A DNA stretch of 64,000 nt from Rosellinia necatrix (Eukaryota > Ascomycota > Sordariomycetes > Xylariales > Xylariaceae), in the NCBI GenBank assembly GCA_021209875.1, contig JAGYVD010000002.1, positions 1,798,001 through 1,862,000 of the forward strand, read 5' to 3'. This document shows, piece by piece, positions 12,937-24,463 of this stretch; position 1 is the stretch's first letter; each line of letters opens with the position of its first letter. Position numbers and translations under genes: made by a program. Under the pieces are notes generated by a model. That model had not been told where the DNA came from and did no database searches. It saw only the letters and a list, made by a program, of their open reading frames with translations.

Positions 12937-14844
12937 ATGGTAGAGAAATTCGTCCATAGCGCCCTCCAATCTCACAGCTCGGAGATCCGCCTGCTAGAGC
13001 TGCTCCCAGGCTCTAGCAAGGAAAAAATGCAATGCCATCTCTCTATCTTTCCTTTATCCAGCTTGCCTGATTACCAGCCGCTGTCCTATTGCTGGGGCCC
13101 TCAAACAAACCTGACAGAGATCCTTGTGAATGGCGAAAGCTTCTTCATCACACGCAACCTCGCTGCGGCGTTCAGGCGGTTGCGGCAGCCTGACGTCTCG
13201 TCCATCTTGTGGGTTGATTCTATCTGTATTAATCAGGCAGACAACCTGGAGAAGAGTAGCCAGATCCCGCTCATGGGCGAAATCTATCGCCGCGGTGAAA
13301 GGACTATTGTCTGGTTAGGCGAACACGATCGCCTGACGGGCCGTGCGTTCGCCATGTTGGAGGCCATGGCAAATTATGCCAACACAGCGCCGAAAGAGAA
13401 GCCGGTGAGACTGCATCCGGACAAGTGGCGAATGTTGACGAAGGCTTTGGGGAAAAGGGGCGCTGCGGAAACCCGGCCAGATGGTTTCGAGTCAAATTTG
13501 CACAGTCCGGCGTACTGGGCGAGCAGGATACGGTCCGGCCACGCCCGTACCTCTGTTTTCGGGAGAGCGTGGTTTAAGCGCGTGTGGATTTTACAGGAGA
13601 TCGCCATGTCACAGCACGCCGTCGTCATGTGCGGCAAGTACGTGACAAGCTGGGACAGTTTGGAAAAAGCATATGAGATATCCGAGCTCTGGGACCAGTG
13701 GGAGGATGGCCAGTACCTGCGGACATTAATCGAGATACGTGCCGGCGTCCATGACGCCGGTGTAAGGGACGAGCTAGGAAGTGTTATATTGAAAGCCGCT
13801 CGTTTCCAGGCGACGGTGCCAGTGGACCGTATCTATGCGGTTTTGGGCTTGGCCAGCAACTTTCCTCCAGGCTTCGAGGTCGCGATTGACTATAATGCAG
13901 ACACGGTTACCAAGTTTGCCGAGGCAACGCGCGTATGCATAGCCTCGACTGGCAACTTGCAGCTTGTGTTAGACGGCCGTGGAAGACCCGCGGATTACGG
14001 CGGCTCGCTCCCCAGCTGGGCGTGGAGCCCGCAACTGGATCCGGAACAGCCCGCGTATCAACGGCAGTTCCACCGTGCCGCGGCGACGAAATGTCTATTC
14101 ACGGCGGCAAAAAATGAATCCGGGAAATCTGGTATCCGCTTTAGCAACGACGGCCGCCTGCTTTTCGTCCGCGGCATCGTCCTCGACGAGGTCGTAGCCG
14201 TCGGACCCATCTTCAGCGATATGGAGATAGGCTACGCATTCCAGGCAACATGGTCGAAGCTCAGTATCGGTGACCATCGATGGCCGCGCCGCCATTTGAC
14301 CCACCTGCACGAGTCAAAACAAATAGTCAACATAGGCAGCCCAGGGCCATACCTGGGGAAGCACGAAACTAGGCGACAAGCATGGGTCGGTTTTTTGGCC
14401 GGTATAGTGATGATGAGCGATGGGATGACGGATGCGAGCAAGGTCGAACACGCAGTGCGTTTGGAGGAGGCGCATATGAGGCCATATCACATTCTAGGAA
14501 GAGGACCCGGCGAGCTGCCTTGGTCCAGGAACAAGTCTTTGCGGGATCCTCAAATACCCCGCATAAGGCTCAGGATGTTATATTCGGACAGGATAAAGGG
14601 TCCGTTAATAGAATACTTGGCAAAGCGGCGAGTCGCGAGGACATCACGGGGGTATATTGGTTTATGCAACCGCTATGCCGAAGCTGGGGATCGTCTTGCC
14701 CTTATTGATGGTCTCTGCGTTCCTATTATCCTCCGTCCTGCTCTGGATGGTAGGTGGAGGATAATTGGAGAGTCGTACGTCTATGGTATCATGCATGGCG
14801 AGCTATGGTCGAGTGATAAGGCTCAGAGCCTCTGTATTGAATAG
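12937..14844 (+). CDS. HET-domain (heterokaryon incompatibility) protein
   Basis: Intronless ORF of 635 residues. I chose the ATG at 12937 because the upstream extension begins with a non-ATG codon in an A-rich leader. The three HET blocks are visible: PLSYCWG at about residues 48-54, ILWVDSICINQ at 90-100, and the downstream RVWILQEIA. The C-terminal part has the frequent HET-family ending with GDRLALIDG, VPIILR and GESYVYGIMHGE. Family role: HET domains trigger growth arrest or cell death when genetically different hyphae fuse, and some relate to TIR-like domains; many of the numerous fungal HET paralogues have no tested function. No partner NLR or allorecognition gene lies beside it, so a specific role cannot be assigned. 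Confidence 0.93.
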   Translation: MVEKFVHSALQSHSSEIRLLELLPGSSKEKMQCHLSIFPLSSLPDYQPLSYCWGPQTNLTEILVNGESFFITRNLAAAFRRLRQPDVSSILWVDSICINQADNLEKSSQIPLMGEIYRRGERTIVWLGEHDRLTGRAFAMLEAMANYANTAPKEKPVRLHPDKWRMLTKALGKRGAAETRPDGFESNLHSPAYWASRIRSGHARTSVFGRAWFKRVWILQEIAMSQHAVVMCGKYVTSWDSLEKAYEISELWDQWEDGQYLRTLIEIRAGVHDAGVRDELGSVILKAARFQATVPVDRIYAVLGLASNFPPGFEVAIDYNADTVTKFAEATRVCIASTGNLQLVLDGRGRPADYGGSLPSWAWSPQLDPEQPAYQRQFHRAAATKCLFTAAKNESGKSGIRFSNDGRLLFVRGIVLDEVVAVGPIFSDMEIGYAFQATWSKLSIGDHRWPRRHLTHLHESKQIVNIGSPGPYLGKHETRRQAWVGFLAGIVMMSDGMTDASKVEHAVRLEEAHMRPYHILGRGPGELPWSRNKSLRDPQIPRIRLRMLYSDRIKGPLIEYLAKRRVARTSRGYIGLCNRYAEAGDRLALIDGLCVPIILRPALDGRWRIIGESYVYGIMHGELWSSDKAQSLCIE

Positions 14845-15863
14845 TTCTACTAATCTTTTGGGTAAAGAATTATGTTAGTCGGCTAAGCCCAATTTGCCAC
14901 GCTCTTGGCATTTGGTTAAACCTAGAACCTAGAACCGCGAGTCGTGCCTATCTTCTTACGCTATGACGACCATCTTCATCGCCCCCGTTCCAATTCATCA
15001 TCCTGTATGGAACCATAATGATAGCATAAGGGCACTGCGGGTCGTTTATAGACCATAACGAAGCCCATTATCCCGGCCAAATGTATATAAGGTCCAATGA
15101 AGGACAAACACGATGAGAACGCCGTAAGGGCACCCATAGTATTCCATACTCGATCATCTGCCGACTCCCTGCAGTTCTGCAACAAGGTGCTACATACCAT
15201 TTTATTCATGACGAGAAGTATATGATATTTAGCTATGGCAGCAAATCGTGTTACAATTTCACACCACGTGAGGTATAGACCGTTCGTTCCGACGCGTGGT
15301 CTTGTCGGGTAATCCGGATCAACACGGGCAGACATGGGATCGTTCATTGTATCAGTCGAGTAACGTCAAGTAACGACACGCGAAAATCCATAAAATGTGA
15401 GCTCTTATCTTCAAAATAACGTACATCTTTGTCTATATAATGACCTAGCTGCCCGCAGATTCCGTTAGGGGACGGACGTCAATAATAATCATTGTTGTCA
15501 CAACAGTTGTGACACAACCGTCCCAAGGGCCCCCTAATGAACAATCTCGCTTTGACTGCCTAGACGAGCTTGGGATTACTGTGTTTATCCACATCACCTC
15601 CCGGCTCAGGTTTCATTCGGGTGGTCAAATAGATTGCCGTAGATTGGAACTAACGTGGCTAAATTAACTGAACTGCCGGACGCTCTCGGTCAACCTTGTT
15701 TTGACGTGTTTCCCCGCGTTACAAGGTAATCGTATCCGTATATGCCTTTATGCGCTGTTCTATTAGAGACTGCTGCGAGCTAGATCTACAGTATATAGTT
15801 GGTAAATGTTTCATGTCCCGCGGGCAAAGCCTGCTTTATGTTTCCTCACTTACGAGCATCAAT
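14845..15863. other. Spacer between the HET and SnoaL-like genes
   Basis: No supported gene. A 123-codon minus-strand ORF at 14976-15347 is discussed under rejected items. Confidence 0.45.
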
Positions 15864-16649
15864 ATGCAGCTCTTCACCCTCATTCCCGTCATTTTGGCAC
15901 CTCTCAGCCTGGCTGCCCCGGCCGGGGACATCACTGTGCGCAGTGAGCCGTTCTATAAGAGGGAAAACCTGTGCAATTTGAAGGCCCCCCCAGCGCTCTG
16001 CCAACCGGACCCTACTCTCACCGTCGAGCAGACGGCGAAGCGGGCGTACGACTTTTACCGTGCCTTCGTGGTGGATGGCGATCCAAGAAAGATGTTTTCG
16101 TTGATCGATTCATCTTACATCGTGAGTTTAACACTGGGTTAGCTATATGAAATGTAGAGTGTGGGCTAAGCAACGACACTTCCCGATAGCAACACCATCC
16201 AGGATAGTAGGTGACGACCAAAGCCACTTCCTTCTCTTGTTTGCAATTTTACGACTACAGATGCGCCTCAGGGGACCAAGGCCATACCGTGGAGACGCAT
16301 TCGCGGTTCTGAATCATCTTCGAATGGGTTTCAAATCGCGGTGGCTGACACTGAAAATTACATAGCTCAAGCGGGCCTAACGTCATCTGGCCTCTGTTCT
16401 GCAACGGGAATAAGTTAGGCAACGAACAGAATACAGCCTGGTGCTTCGATGCCGCCACAAATATGTCGTATGCACGATACTCAACTACCGACAGATGGCG
16501 TTGGGTAGACGGCTGCGTTCATGAACATGTCAGTAACTTGGCAGATAAGCCGGCTCCGGGTCATGCTAACCGTTTCTCAGTGGGACCAGGGCGAATCTAT
16601 TCCCACCGCGAAATGCTACAAATTGAATGCGACCACAACCGTAGCTTGA
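15864..16649 (+). CDS. Small secreted SnoaL-like (NTF2-fold) protein
   Basis: Predicted exons are 15864-16121, 16190-16206 (a 17-nt micro-exon), 16366-16528 and 16581-16649, total 168 residues; all joins are GT-AG and in frame. The N-terminus is a signal peptide (MQLFTLIPVILAPLSLA), followed by a Lys-Arg Kex2-like site near residue 32. The body contains AYDFYRAFVVDGDP and the SnoaL-family core YIQQHHPGYSSGP, which is assembled across the micro-exon. It ends with aromatic and cysteine residues (WRWVDGCVHEHWDQGES). SnoaL-like proteins share the cone-shaped NTF2 fold and are used as cyclases, isomerases or binding proteins. The secreted fungal versions have no known substrate. The unspliced DNA looks broken by stops; only the micro-exon model gives an intact protein. 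Confidence 0.75.
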
Positions 16650-17805
16650 GGCTTAAGCAAGGCTGATACCCGTCGTGTCGAGCCGGATGTCTCAAGAAGT
16701 TATGCGTTTGGCGCATAAAACCCCCTTGAGTACTTATGGAACAGTTGGGAATTTATTTATCAGATATGGCTTTGGATCTGGCTATTTAGTCTCAAAGCAT
16801 TGAATTTGTCAGTTGACTCGTATGCTCTGCTCTACTCTCCCAGACATCCCTCGAATCTGTGTATCCCCGTGAGCGTAGCTTTGACTAGGTAAGTATATAT
16901 GTCAATAATTCATAACTAACGCCGTGGCATTTGGTACGATAGACCATTACCAAGCAGGTTTAGGTATGTCTGGCTTAGAAGTGACGAAACAATGCCTTGT
17001 CCAGCTTACTGTGTAATGGGAGGACCGTGAGTTCGTAGGTCCGTGTCAGCCAGTCCAACAGATGACCATGGCCAGCATCTCGAGGAACGGGCATTTAACC
17101 GGCGTGGGAGATTTCTACGAAACTCCCGGCAATCGCCAAGATATTGGCCGAGGAAAACAAAGCACATATCTAAGCCTACGTTGGCTCTATCGCAATCCGA
17201 GGCCATGTTGTGTTACCTCTGCCAACACGAAAGCCGTATCGGCAGGATTAGGGTATAATAGAAAATCCCGTGTACCTAGGTACCTACCTACCATTAGATA
17301 CCATCAGATATCATTGGATGAACCTTTGGCTTGGGCTAAAAACGCTGGAGCTGTGTGGGACCGCTCATGGATTGACTTGCTACATAGGTAATCCCAAGTG
17401 ATGCATGCATTCTCGGTGTGTCGGACAGCAAGCGCGACAACGGTTGAAGATCGCCCATTGCTTATTTGCAAACCCCCGCTAACACAACGGGGGCTGAGAT
17501 AGACCGTGCCCATGTCACCACAGCAACCGATTCTGGCACCAGCCGGCGCTAGGTTCAGGGGTCGATTTGCATGAACCCCCACTTCCCATTCGCCCATTGA
17601 ATTACGAATTGCTCAACTGATGACAGCCGCGAAGGCACAGCTCCTTAAACTTCGGATCTCAGACAACCAAAGAGCCCCTTGCGCCTCTCCGCGACCAGCC
17701 CTGTCTGCCACCCCATCTGCCACCCCGTCTGCCGCTACTGCACCAACATCCCGCCAGGAACCCCGTCGCCGCCCTCGACCTCGACCTCGTCATCGTCTTC
17801 TCAAC
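16650..17805. other. Spacer upstream of coronin
   Basis: No supported gene. Contains a CCTAGG/TACCTACC-rich patch at 17272-17292. The last 200 bases are C-rich and probably form the coronin 5' leader. Confidence 0.45.
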
Positions 17806-20030
17806 ATGGCCGGGCGCTTTGTTCGAGCGTCCAAGTACCGTACGCTGCTGCCTGTCCTCGTCCGATCCGATCTCGCCAGCTGACCTGACCTGACCTGACC
17901 TAACCTCTCCGCTGTAGGGCATGTTTTCGGTAAATCCACGCGCAAGGAGTTCTGCTATGACAACCTGCGCATCAGCAGGAACGCCTGGGACACCAATTTG
18001 ATCAAGGTCGGTCCGCATGCCCCCGTGTACTCGGGTCCGGCCCGAGTCCGGCTCGAGTCCAAAGCGCGCATCGAGCATCGTCTACTGACAGCGTCGGTCG
18101 CAATAGGCCAACCCGGATTATCTTGCCGTCAATTGGGAGGCCAGCGGCGGAGGCGCCTTTGCCGTCATTCCCGTCAATGAACGGGGCAAGATCCCCGATG
18201 TCATCCCCCTGTTCCGAGGCCATACAGCCGCCGTTCTCGATACCGATTGGTGCGCACGCGACACCCCCTCCACCTCGACTGAGTACGTACCGGGTGCACA
18301 ACTAACCTAGCTCAAGGAACCCCTTCAACGACCGTGTGATCGCGTCCGCTTCCGACGATGCCAAGGTTATGCTATGGCAGGTTCCTCAGGGATTCAGCCT
18401 GTTCACCGAAGCCGAAGAGCCCACCGACGTTGCGCCCTTCGCCAAGTTGACGGGCCATTCGCGGAAAGTCGGCCAGGTCCTCTTCAACCCCGCTGCCGAG
18501 AACATTCTCGCCTCTGCCTCCGGAGATCTTACCATCAGGCTTTGGGATATTGGCACCGGATCCGGTGTCCACACTCTCAAACACCCTGACATTGTACAGA
18601 GCTTGTCTTGGAATGCCGATGGAACCATGCTAGCTACGACGTCCAGGGATAAGAAACTTCGAGTTTGGGATGTACGCCAGGAGAGAGCTGCCCACGAGAG
18701 CCCGGGACATGAGGGTGCCAAGAACAGTCGAGCAGTATGGCTCGGCGAGCATAACAGAATTGCGACCACCGGGTTCTCCAAGATGAGCGACCGACAGCTT
18801 GCCCTCTGGGAACCAGGCAACCCTAATCCCATTGGTGGTTTCACCGTGCTCGATAGCATCTCTGGTGTTTGCATGCCCTTTTGGGGTACGCTCCCCCCCC
18901 CCCCCTCTCCCCCCCCTCCTCCCCCTCCCTATATGCTGATTTAAATGATAATGCTGACTTGTTTTCGAAGATGACGGCTGTAACTGTCTCTACCTTGCAG
19001 GAAAAGGGTATGGCCCCCCCCCAATAAAAGGTGTTCACGTTACTAGCTATATCTAATTCGCTCGTAGTGATGGTAATATCCGATACTTCGAATATGAGAA
19101 CGACAAATTTGAATTCCTGTCGGAATATAAATCACCCGATCCTCAGCGTGGACTTGCATTCTTGCCCAAGCGCGGTGTAAATGTGAGTTGTTAGCAAGAT
19201 TCTGAGAACGTTAGTATGACTCTAATTGCTTCTAGCCCCATGAAAACGAGGTGATGAGAGCTTATAAGACTGTCAACGACACGTATATTGAACCCATCTC
19301 CTTCACAGTTCCTCGTCGTGCTGAGACTTTCCAATCCGACATATACCCGCCATGTCCTGGTGTTAAGCCCGCTGTTAGCGCTGAGGAATGGCTAGCAGGC
19401 AAGAGTGGGGTGCCGTCCAAAATCGACTTTGAAAGCATCTACGACGGCAATGCGCCGGTTGAAGTACAGAGCGACTATAAGCCGCCTGTCTCTACCCCGG
19501 CACCAGCCCCGAAGAAAGCCGCAGAACCCGCTCCTCCACCAACCATTATTCGCCCGCCTCCTTCAATGAAAGAGCAACAGAATTCTATGGCGGCGCTAGC
19601 TTCTAAATACGAAGACAAGGACGACGAGGTTGCGGAGCCCTCTAGCTTTGACGAGGTTCCCAAACTACCACAGCGGAGCGTGGCGACCACTAGAGACCCC
19701 TCTCCGACGAAGACTACCTCTGCACCACCCCCACAGGCCGCTTCCCCCGCCAAGCCACCGATGCTAGAAGTGACGCCTTCAACCGTAGCTTCAACCCCAG
19801 GTCCGGCAGTGTCCCCCACCGGCTCAAACGACCCGGCCGTGGAAGCAGCACTAGATCAAATCAAAGTGCTGCTGGAAACGCAGACGAAGATGCTGAGCGC
19901 GCAGAACCACCATATCGAGCGCCTGACAGCCGAGGTTGACTCGTTAAAGATGCGGGTGGGTTCAGGGTCTCCAGACCAGAACGAGCGAATCCGACAGTTA
20001 GAACTGGAGCTAGAGGAACTGAGATCGTAG
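17806..20030 (+). CDS. CRN1: Coronin, actin-binding WD40 protein
   Basis: Seven predicted exons: 17806-17839, 17918-18006, 18107-18249, 18317-18885, 18971-19007, 19068-19182 and 19236-20030, giving 593 residues. The start MAGRFVRASKYRHVFG is the conserved coronin N-terminal signature (DUF1899). WD repeats follow, for example VIASASDDAKVMLWQVP and ILASASGDLTIRLWD, building the seven-blade propeller with the DUF1900 segment (PHENEVMRAYKTVND). A proline/alanine-rich linker of about 120 residues leads to a C-terminal heptad coiled coil (VEAALDQIKVLLETQTKML onward), which oligomerises coronins. Known role: binds F-actin and regulates Arp2/3 at cortical actin patches. Intron 4 contains an unusual C-rich tract and intron 1 ends with repeated TGACC. 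Convergent with HIS6. Confidence 0.95.
18888..18930. repeat. C-rich polypyrimidine tract inside coronin intron 4
   Basis: Runs of 8 or more C broken only by T; a second C run lies at 19014-19022 at the start of intron 5. Low-complexity, possibly length-variable. Confidence 0.8.
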
Positions 20031-20239
20031 GCGGTCTTGGTTCTTTTGCAAGGAAGTCAGGTAGGATACGGCGGACTGTACTTGGAGAGTGCGGCTCCCT
20101 CGATGATGATTAGACGAAGCGTCCACGTACAATGATTCGGTTGATCTGCTCACGGAGTACTACGCGTTTAGGTACATCTGGTATTTTTCTGTTCGGCTAA
20201 AATGGGTTCCATTATTCAGTACTTTGCTTTGGAGTGCGA

Positions 20240-21195
20240 TCATGGTGTTTGTTCTGTATTCCACTTAACGCAATCGTCAAATTTAACTCCTGTTCCACCG
20301 AAACAGTCCAATGCACTTCCTATGGTCAGATCTATCCGGTCGTTGCTCAGTCTCTTGACCAGCTCTAGGTCGTCCAGGTTTCTCCCACCGCCGGCGTATG
20401 TCACAGGTATGCGACACCAAGCAGCGAGTTTCTCAACCAGCCTCTTATCAATCCCTTTCTGTAGCCCCTCGTTATCCGCGGCATGGATAAGGAACTCGCT
20501 GCAGTACGGTTCAAGACTCCTAATGGAGTCTTATAGCACGAGGACTTGTCAGCTTATCGCCCCCATCGAATTGAAAGACCAGAATGACACACTTTCGGTT
20601 ACCTCCATATCTGTTATAGTCTGCCACTTGTTCATGGCCACATACCATCTATCGTGGCCTCGACGCCTGCAGCTAAGGTCGACGACCAGCTTGTCTTTAT
20701 CATCGCCCAGGGCTGCCAGGACAGCATCGAGCCGTTCCTGGCTGAACTTGCCATCCGGAAAGAGAAAAGATGTGATGATGACCTACCGATCGACAATACG
20801 TTTAGCAACGACAGTGAATTGTGCTGTCTTATTTACTGTCCATAGCTTGGCAACACAGCGTATAGGTTTCCGGAGAGTATCACGGGCTCACTAACCTTAC
20901 TTGCACCTCTCTCGATCCACAGCGCAGCGTTCTTATCATTAATGCCACCGCCAATTTGTAGGTGTCCCGGCCACGCGGCTAGCGCTTCCCGTGCAGCCTC
21001 GTCATTCCCACCGCCTAGCATTATGACATGTGCCCCCTCGAGACCGTTTTCACGGTATAGTTTCGCATAATACCCCGCGGGATGGTTCGATACATAATTC
21101 GTCTTGAGCTCCGCGGTGGAGCTGTCGAGGGTCCCTCCCACTATCTGCTTCACCTGTCCCGCGTGAAGGTCTATACAGGGTCTAAAGCGCGTCAT
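20240..21195 (-). CDS. HIS6: ProFAR isomerase, histidine biosynthesis step 4
   Basis: Predicted exons on the minus strand: 20896-21195, 20593-20782 and 20240-20529, total 259 residues, the usual size of fungal HIS6. The protein starts [21 protein letters not shown]. It has the TIM-barrel motifs [31 protein letters not shown] and [13 protein letters not shown], and ends near [18 protein letters not shown]. The catalytic aspartate pair of the HisA family fits CIDL near the N-terminus and the later VVDLSCR. It converts the aminoimidazole carboxamide ribotide ProFAR to PRFAR in the cytosol. The first donor is GTTAGT just after a nearby GTAAGG; only the former keeps the SKVIITS motif in frame. Divergent from FAF1 with under 400 bp between the start codons. 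Confidence 0.93.
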
Positions 21196-21582
21196 TGCGG
21201 AATCTGAAAATAATAAATGGCAACAGGTGCCCAACTAGAACGGTAGAGTTAGGTAGACTTAAGTACCTACGGAGCTTAAAATATCATGATGGTGGGGTGG
21301 ACCGAGATCGCTGCGACGTCACGTCACTGGTACCTTGGTATCATTCGCCATGAGGCTATGGCGGGGTGTGTCTTGCAGCAAAAAGGAATTGAAATACATG
21401 TTTGATTGGCTGATTGCGGACCCGCGTCAGTGCCTGAGGCTGAAGTGCAGGTACCGATGTACCTTCATCTCCACATTAAACCTTGAATTTTGGAGAGTCG
21501 GCGATTTCGACAAAGGTTGGAAACCACCAAAAAAAAAAAAAAACAACCAGTTCTTGCGGCCAAAAGGCGAAGCACAAACCCA

Positions 21583-22624
21583 ATGGCGACGGTACTCGGG
21601 AAGCGGAAGTCTCGCATACAGAAGGCAGACCCTTCGATATCCCACGAAGAAGCGCAAGCGAAATTAGCCCGGTTCTTCGAGTCCAAATTCCTACCATTAT
21701 TCCCCACGGCGACATCAACTCCACCACCCGAGACAGAAGAAGAAGAGGATGAAGATGAAGGACAAGGAGAAGAAGCCGCTTCTGATCTGGGCAACGTAGA
21801 AGACGACGATGACGACGACGACTCAGTTGATGATGCGTGGGATGGAATCCCAGAGGGCGAGGAGGGAGAAGAAGAAGAAGAAGAAGAAGAAGAATCTCCT
21901 ACCGTCGTCGAAGTCGTATCGCATACCGAGACATACTCCACGGCCCTGAACCCCCTCGACAAGCGCGAGAGCCGAGCCTGGCTATCGTCGCGGCCGCCGC
22001 TAGCAGCCCCCCTCGTCAGCGACGCCCCATCATCATCATCGTCATCCAAACATAAGCGCGGGAAGGCGGCGGCAGCAGCAGCAGGGGGAGACGAGGACGA
22101 GGACGCGCCGTCGCTGCTGAAGAACGACCTCGCCCTGCAGCGGCTGCTCTCCGAGAGCCACCTCTTCTCGACGGCGGCCGCCAAGGGAGGAGGCGGCGGA
22201 AGCGGCGACAACGCGACGGAACACGTGGGCCGCAACCGCCACCTGGCGACGGACCTGCGGCTCGCCGCCCTGGGATCCAAGACGTCCGTCTACCGGCAGG
22301 CCAAGATGCCCATGGCGCTGCGCAAAGGGCATGCGCGCCGCCGCCGAGGGCCGCGAGGCCAGGCGCCGCCGCGAGGCGCGCGAGAACGGCGTCGTGCTCG
22401 AGAAGCCCACCACCGCTGCTATCGCTGCTTTCTCCGCTGCTACTACGGCGGCGAGCTCGGCTAGGAAGAAGGGCAGGCGGAAGGGCTTCTCTACGCGCGA
22501 CTTCGACGCCCCCTCCGTCGGGAGGGTGAGCAACGGCACGCTGACGCTGAGCAAGAAGGAGATTGCCAGTGTCCAGGGCGGGTCGAGGAACGGGGCGGGG
22601 TTTAGCAAGAAGAGGAGGAAGTGA
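21583..22624 (+). CDS. FAF1: FAF1-like ribosome biogenesis protein (frameshifted in this sequence)
   Basis: Starts MATVLGKRKSRI, has a Glu/Asp-rich middle, then the conserved FAF1 block with GRNRHLATDLRLAALGSK, VYRQAKMPMALRKG. Directly after AAAGGG (22324-22329) the conserved reading continues one base later with MRAAAEGREARRRREARENG and ends KKRRK at 22624. So one extra base (C at 22330) splits the gene into two frames. I found no GT-AG intron that would explain it, because the nearest donors would delete conserved residues. Known role in yeast: nucleolar factor for early pre-rRNA cleavages and 40S subunit formation. Poly-Glu, poly-Asp, poly-Ser and poly-Ala runs are all encoded by simple repeats. 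Joined length would be about 346 residues. Confidence 0.8.
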
Positions 22625-23840
22625 GTGGGTGGGAAGGGGGGGGGTTTACTTACTTACTGTGAACGTTATTATGATGAGAATATTTTGACTTTGGGCCAGG
22701 TTGTGGATTAGAGACTGGTAGTTCATGCAATATACCCCCTCAGCTTCATGCCTTTTACGAACGCTTATGTCTGTCTAGCGGCACGGCTATGCGAACAATC
22801 ACCATCCCCGACCGCATTCCCAAAGCGCGCAAGTGACACCCAGGCCGGGCCAAAGATGATTATAGGGGAAGTCGGAGATCCACGGGTTTGGCTAATTGGG
22901 ATATCAACATCCACTAAAGAATAGCTGATGAATCCTTTCGGTGTGGAATCGTAAAGAGAGCTGGATTGGGAATTGAGATTTGATCTTCTTCTTCAAACGC
23001 GATGCGCTAATTACTTCATGGAATATGGTGAAATTGCACAAATGTCAGACATTCCATCTCGTTACCTATTACTCGTCAGAACCAGATTTCGGTCTCGTAG
23101 AATATGTGTGATACATTTGAGGATCCCGCGCTTCAACCCTAGGTAGCTCTTAGTACAAGCCCAATTATATAAAGCGCTCGAACCCCTTTCGGGTGGCTGA
23201 ATGTTCATAGCATGGCAAATTGTCAACGAAACCAGTAAACCCCAAGCCACCATCATCATCATCATCATCGTCAGGAATTCTTCCCCCGGCCCGCTGACAA
23301 TATCATCACCTTTCATGCAAATTTGCTCGAACCAACTTTTTTCCTCTTGTGACCATTATGGTTGAACGACCTGTGCCTTGAGCGGAAATTCGTCCCCTGG
23401 TTGCTATTATCGACTATTACTTGTAAGTTAGGCTGTTTGGAATTCCCTAGTAACGCTGCACGGAGTGTACCTATCACCGTGTCGAAGATGTCGTCTGCAA
23501 TTACGGTGTCGTCCCTATACGGTCGTAATTCGCTTAATCGCTATTTAATACATTGCATTTGGGTTGGCTCAATAGTGTTGGGCGTTATCCGTAACATCAA
23601 ACGCTGTTCTCTTGTTGACTGATGCTTGGTTTCTTCTTTTTGCATGCTAAGCACGATGATAAACTTCTCGGAACGGACAAACCGCCAGAGATCTGTCCAG
23701 AGAGGAGAATATCGATGCCAATAAAAGATGTAACTGCAAGAAGTGGCTTAGAATACTGGTGGCATGACTTACACGGATTTTGGCCTACGAACCTGCGATT
23801 CAAGGTGCTTTGCAACCATAATCCACTTATAGTAAAGCTT
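22625..23840. other. Spacer between FAF1 and the tRNA
   Basis: No supported gene. Contains a short ATC trinucleotide repeat at about 23251-23269. Confidence 0.5.
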
Positions 23841-23914
23841 GGTTTCGTGGTGTAGTTGGTTATCACGTCAGTCTAACACACTGAAGGTCTCCGGTTCAAG
23901 TCCGGGCGAAATCA
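23841..23914 (+). tRNA. tRNA-Val (anticodon AAC)
   Basis: Full 74-nt cloverleaf, no intron. The acceptor stem GGTTTCG pairs with CGAAATC (one G-U). The D arm has GTGTAGTTGGTTATCAC, with the A-box starting at 23848. The anticodon stem-loop TCAGT-CTAACAC-ACTGA carries AAC. The T arm TCCGG-TTCAAGT-CCGGG contains the B-box (23893-23903). A run of five T at 23923-23927 is a likely Pol III terminator. Confidence 0.96.
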
Positions 23915-24463
23915 GATGTTTATTTTTGTGCTTTTTATGTGCCTTCTATTTTTTTTTCTTTTCTTTAGCTTCCTCCCCCTCCAGAGTTTTGACACTATCG
24001 GCGTTGGACATTGATTGTACGAACTAAATATCTATACTTGATAAGTCAGCAAACAATGCAACCTGTAGATGTCGACACACATGGGCATTTGGTCAAGATA
24101 TATGAATATTATTTATATGTAGTGTTAACCCAGTACATGTATGTGACCCCACATTTGCGGCTCCCTCGCCCTTCTAAATGCATAGCCTATAGGTCTCGCC
24201 GACTCCTATAGAATGAACTACCCCTAGCCCCAATCCTAGTAAACCAAATCGTAACCCTGGATTTCATGTAACTTTCGTTTTGCTGCCATGGGGAGGTATC
24301 GCTAAGAGCAGAGTTTGTCGAGACCATTTTCGGTACCTCTATGTGATCCCATTTTAGCATCATAATCTGACCGGCCCTGTCAGTCATTATCATCGGATGA
24401 GCGAGGTATATATGATGCTTTGTTGTGATGAGCATTAATCGTATCAGGGTTCGCCGCCTGCGG
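23915..24463. other. Spacer between the tRNA and the mannosyltransferase gene
   Basis: No gene seen; likely 3' flank of the minus-strand GT15 gene. T-rich near 23947-23961. Confidence 0.5.

Noticed and set aside
14976..15347. 123-codon ORF on the minus strand between the HET and SnoaL-like genes
   Set aside because: No recognisable domain, no splice-consistent extension, and a composition similar to other chance ORFs in the spacer. A small real gene cannot be fully excluded.
16261..16410. Apparent exon reading APQGTKAIPWRRIRG after the SnoaL micro-exon
   Set aside because: It needs an extra base to keep frame, whereas splicing past it to 16366 gives an uninterrupted and more family-like protein.
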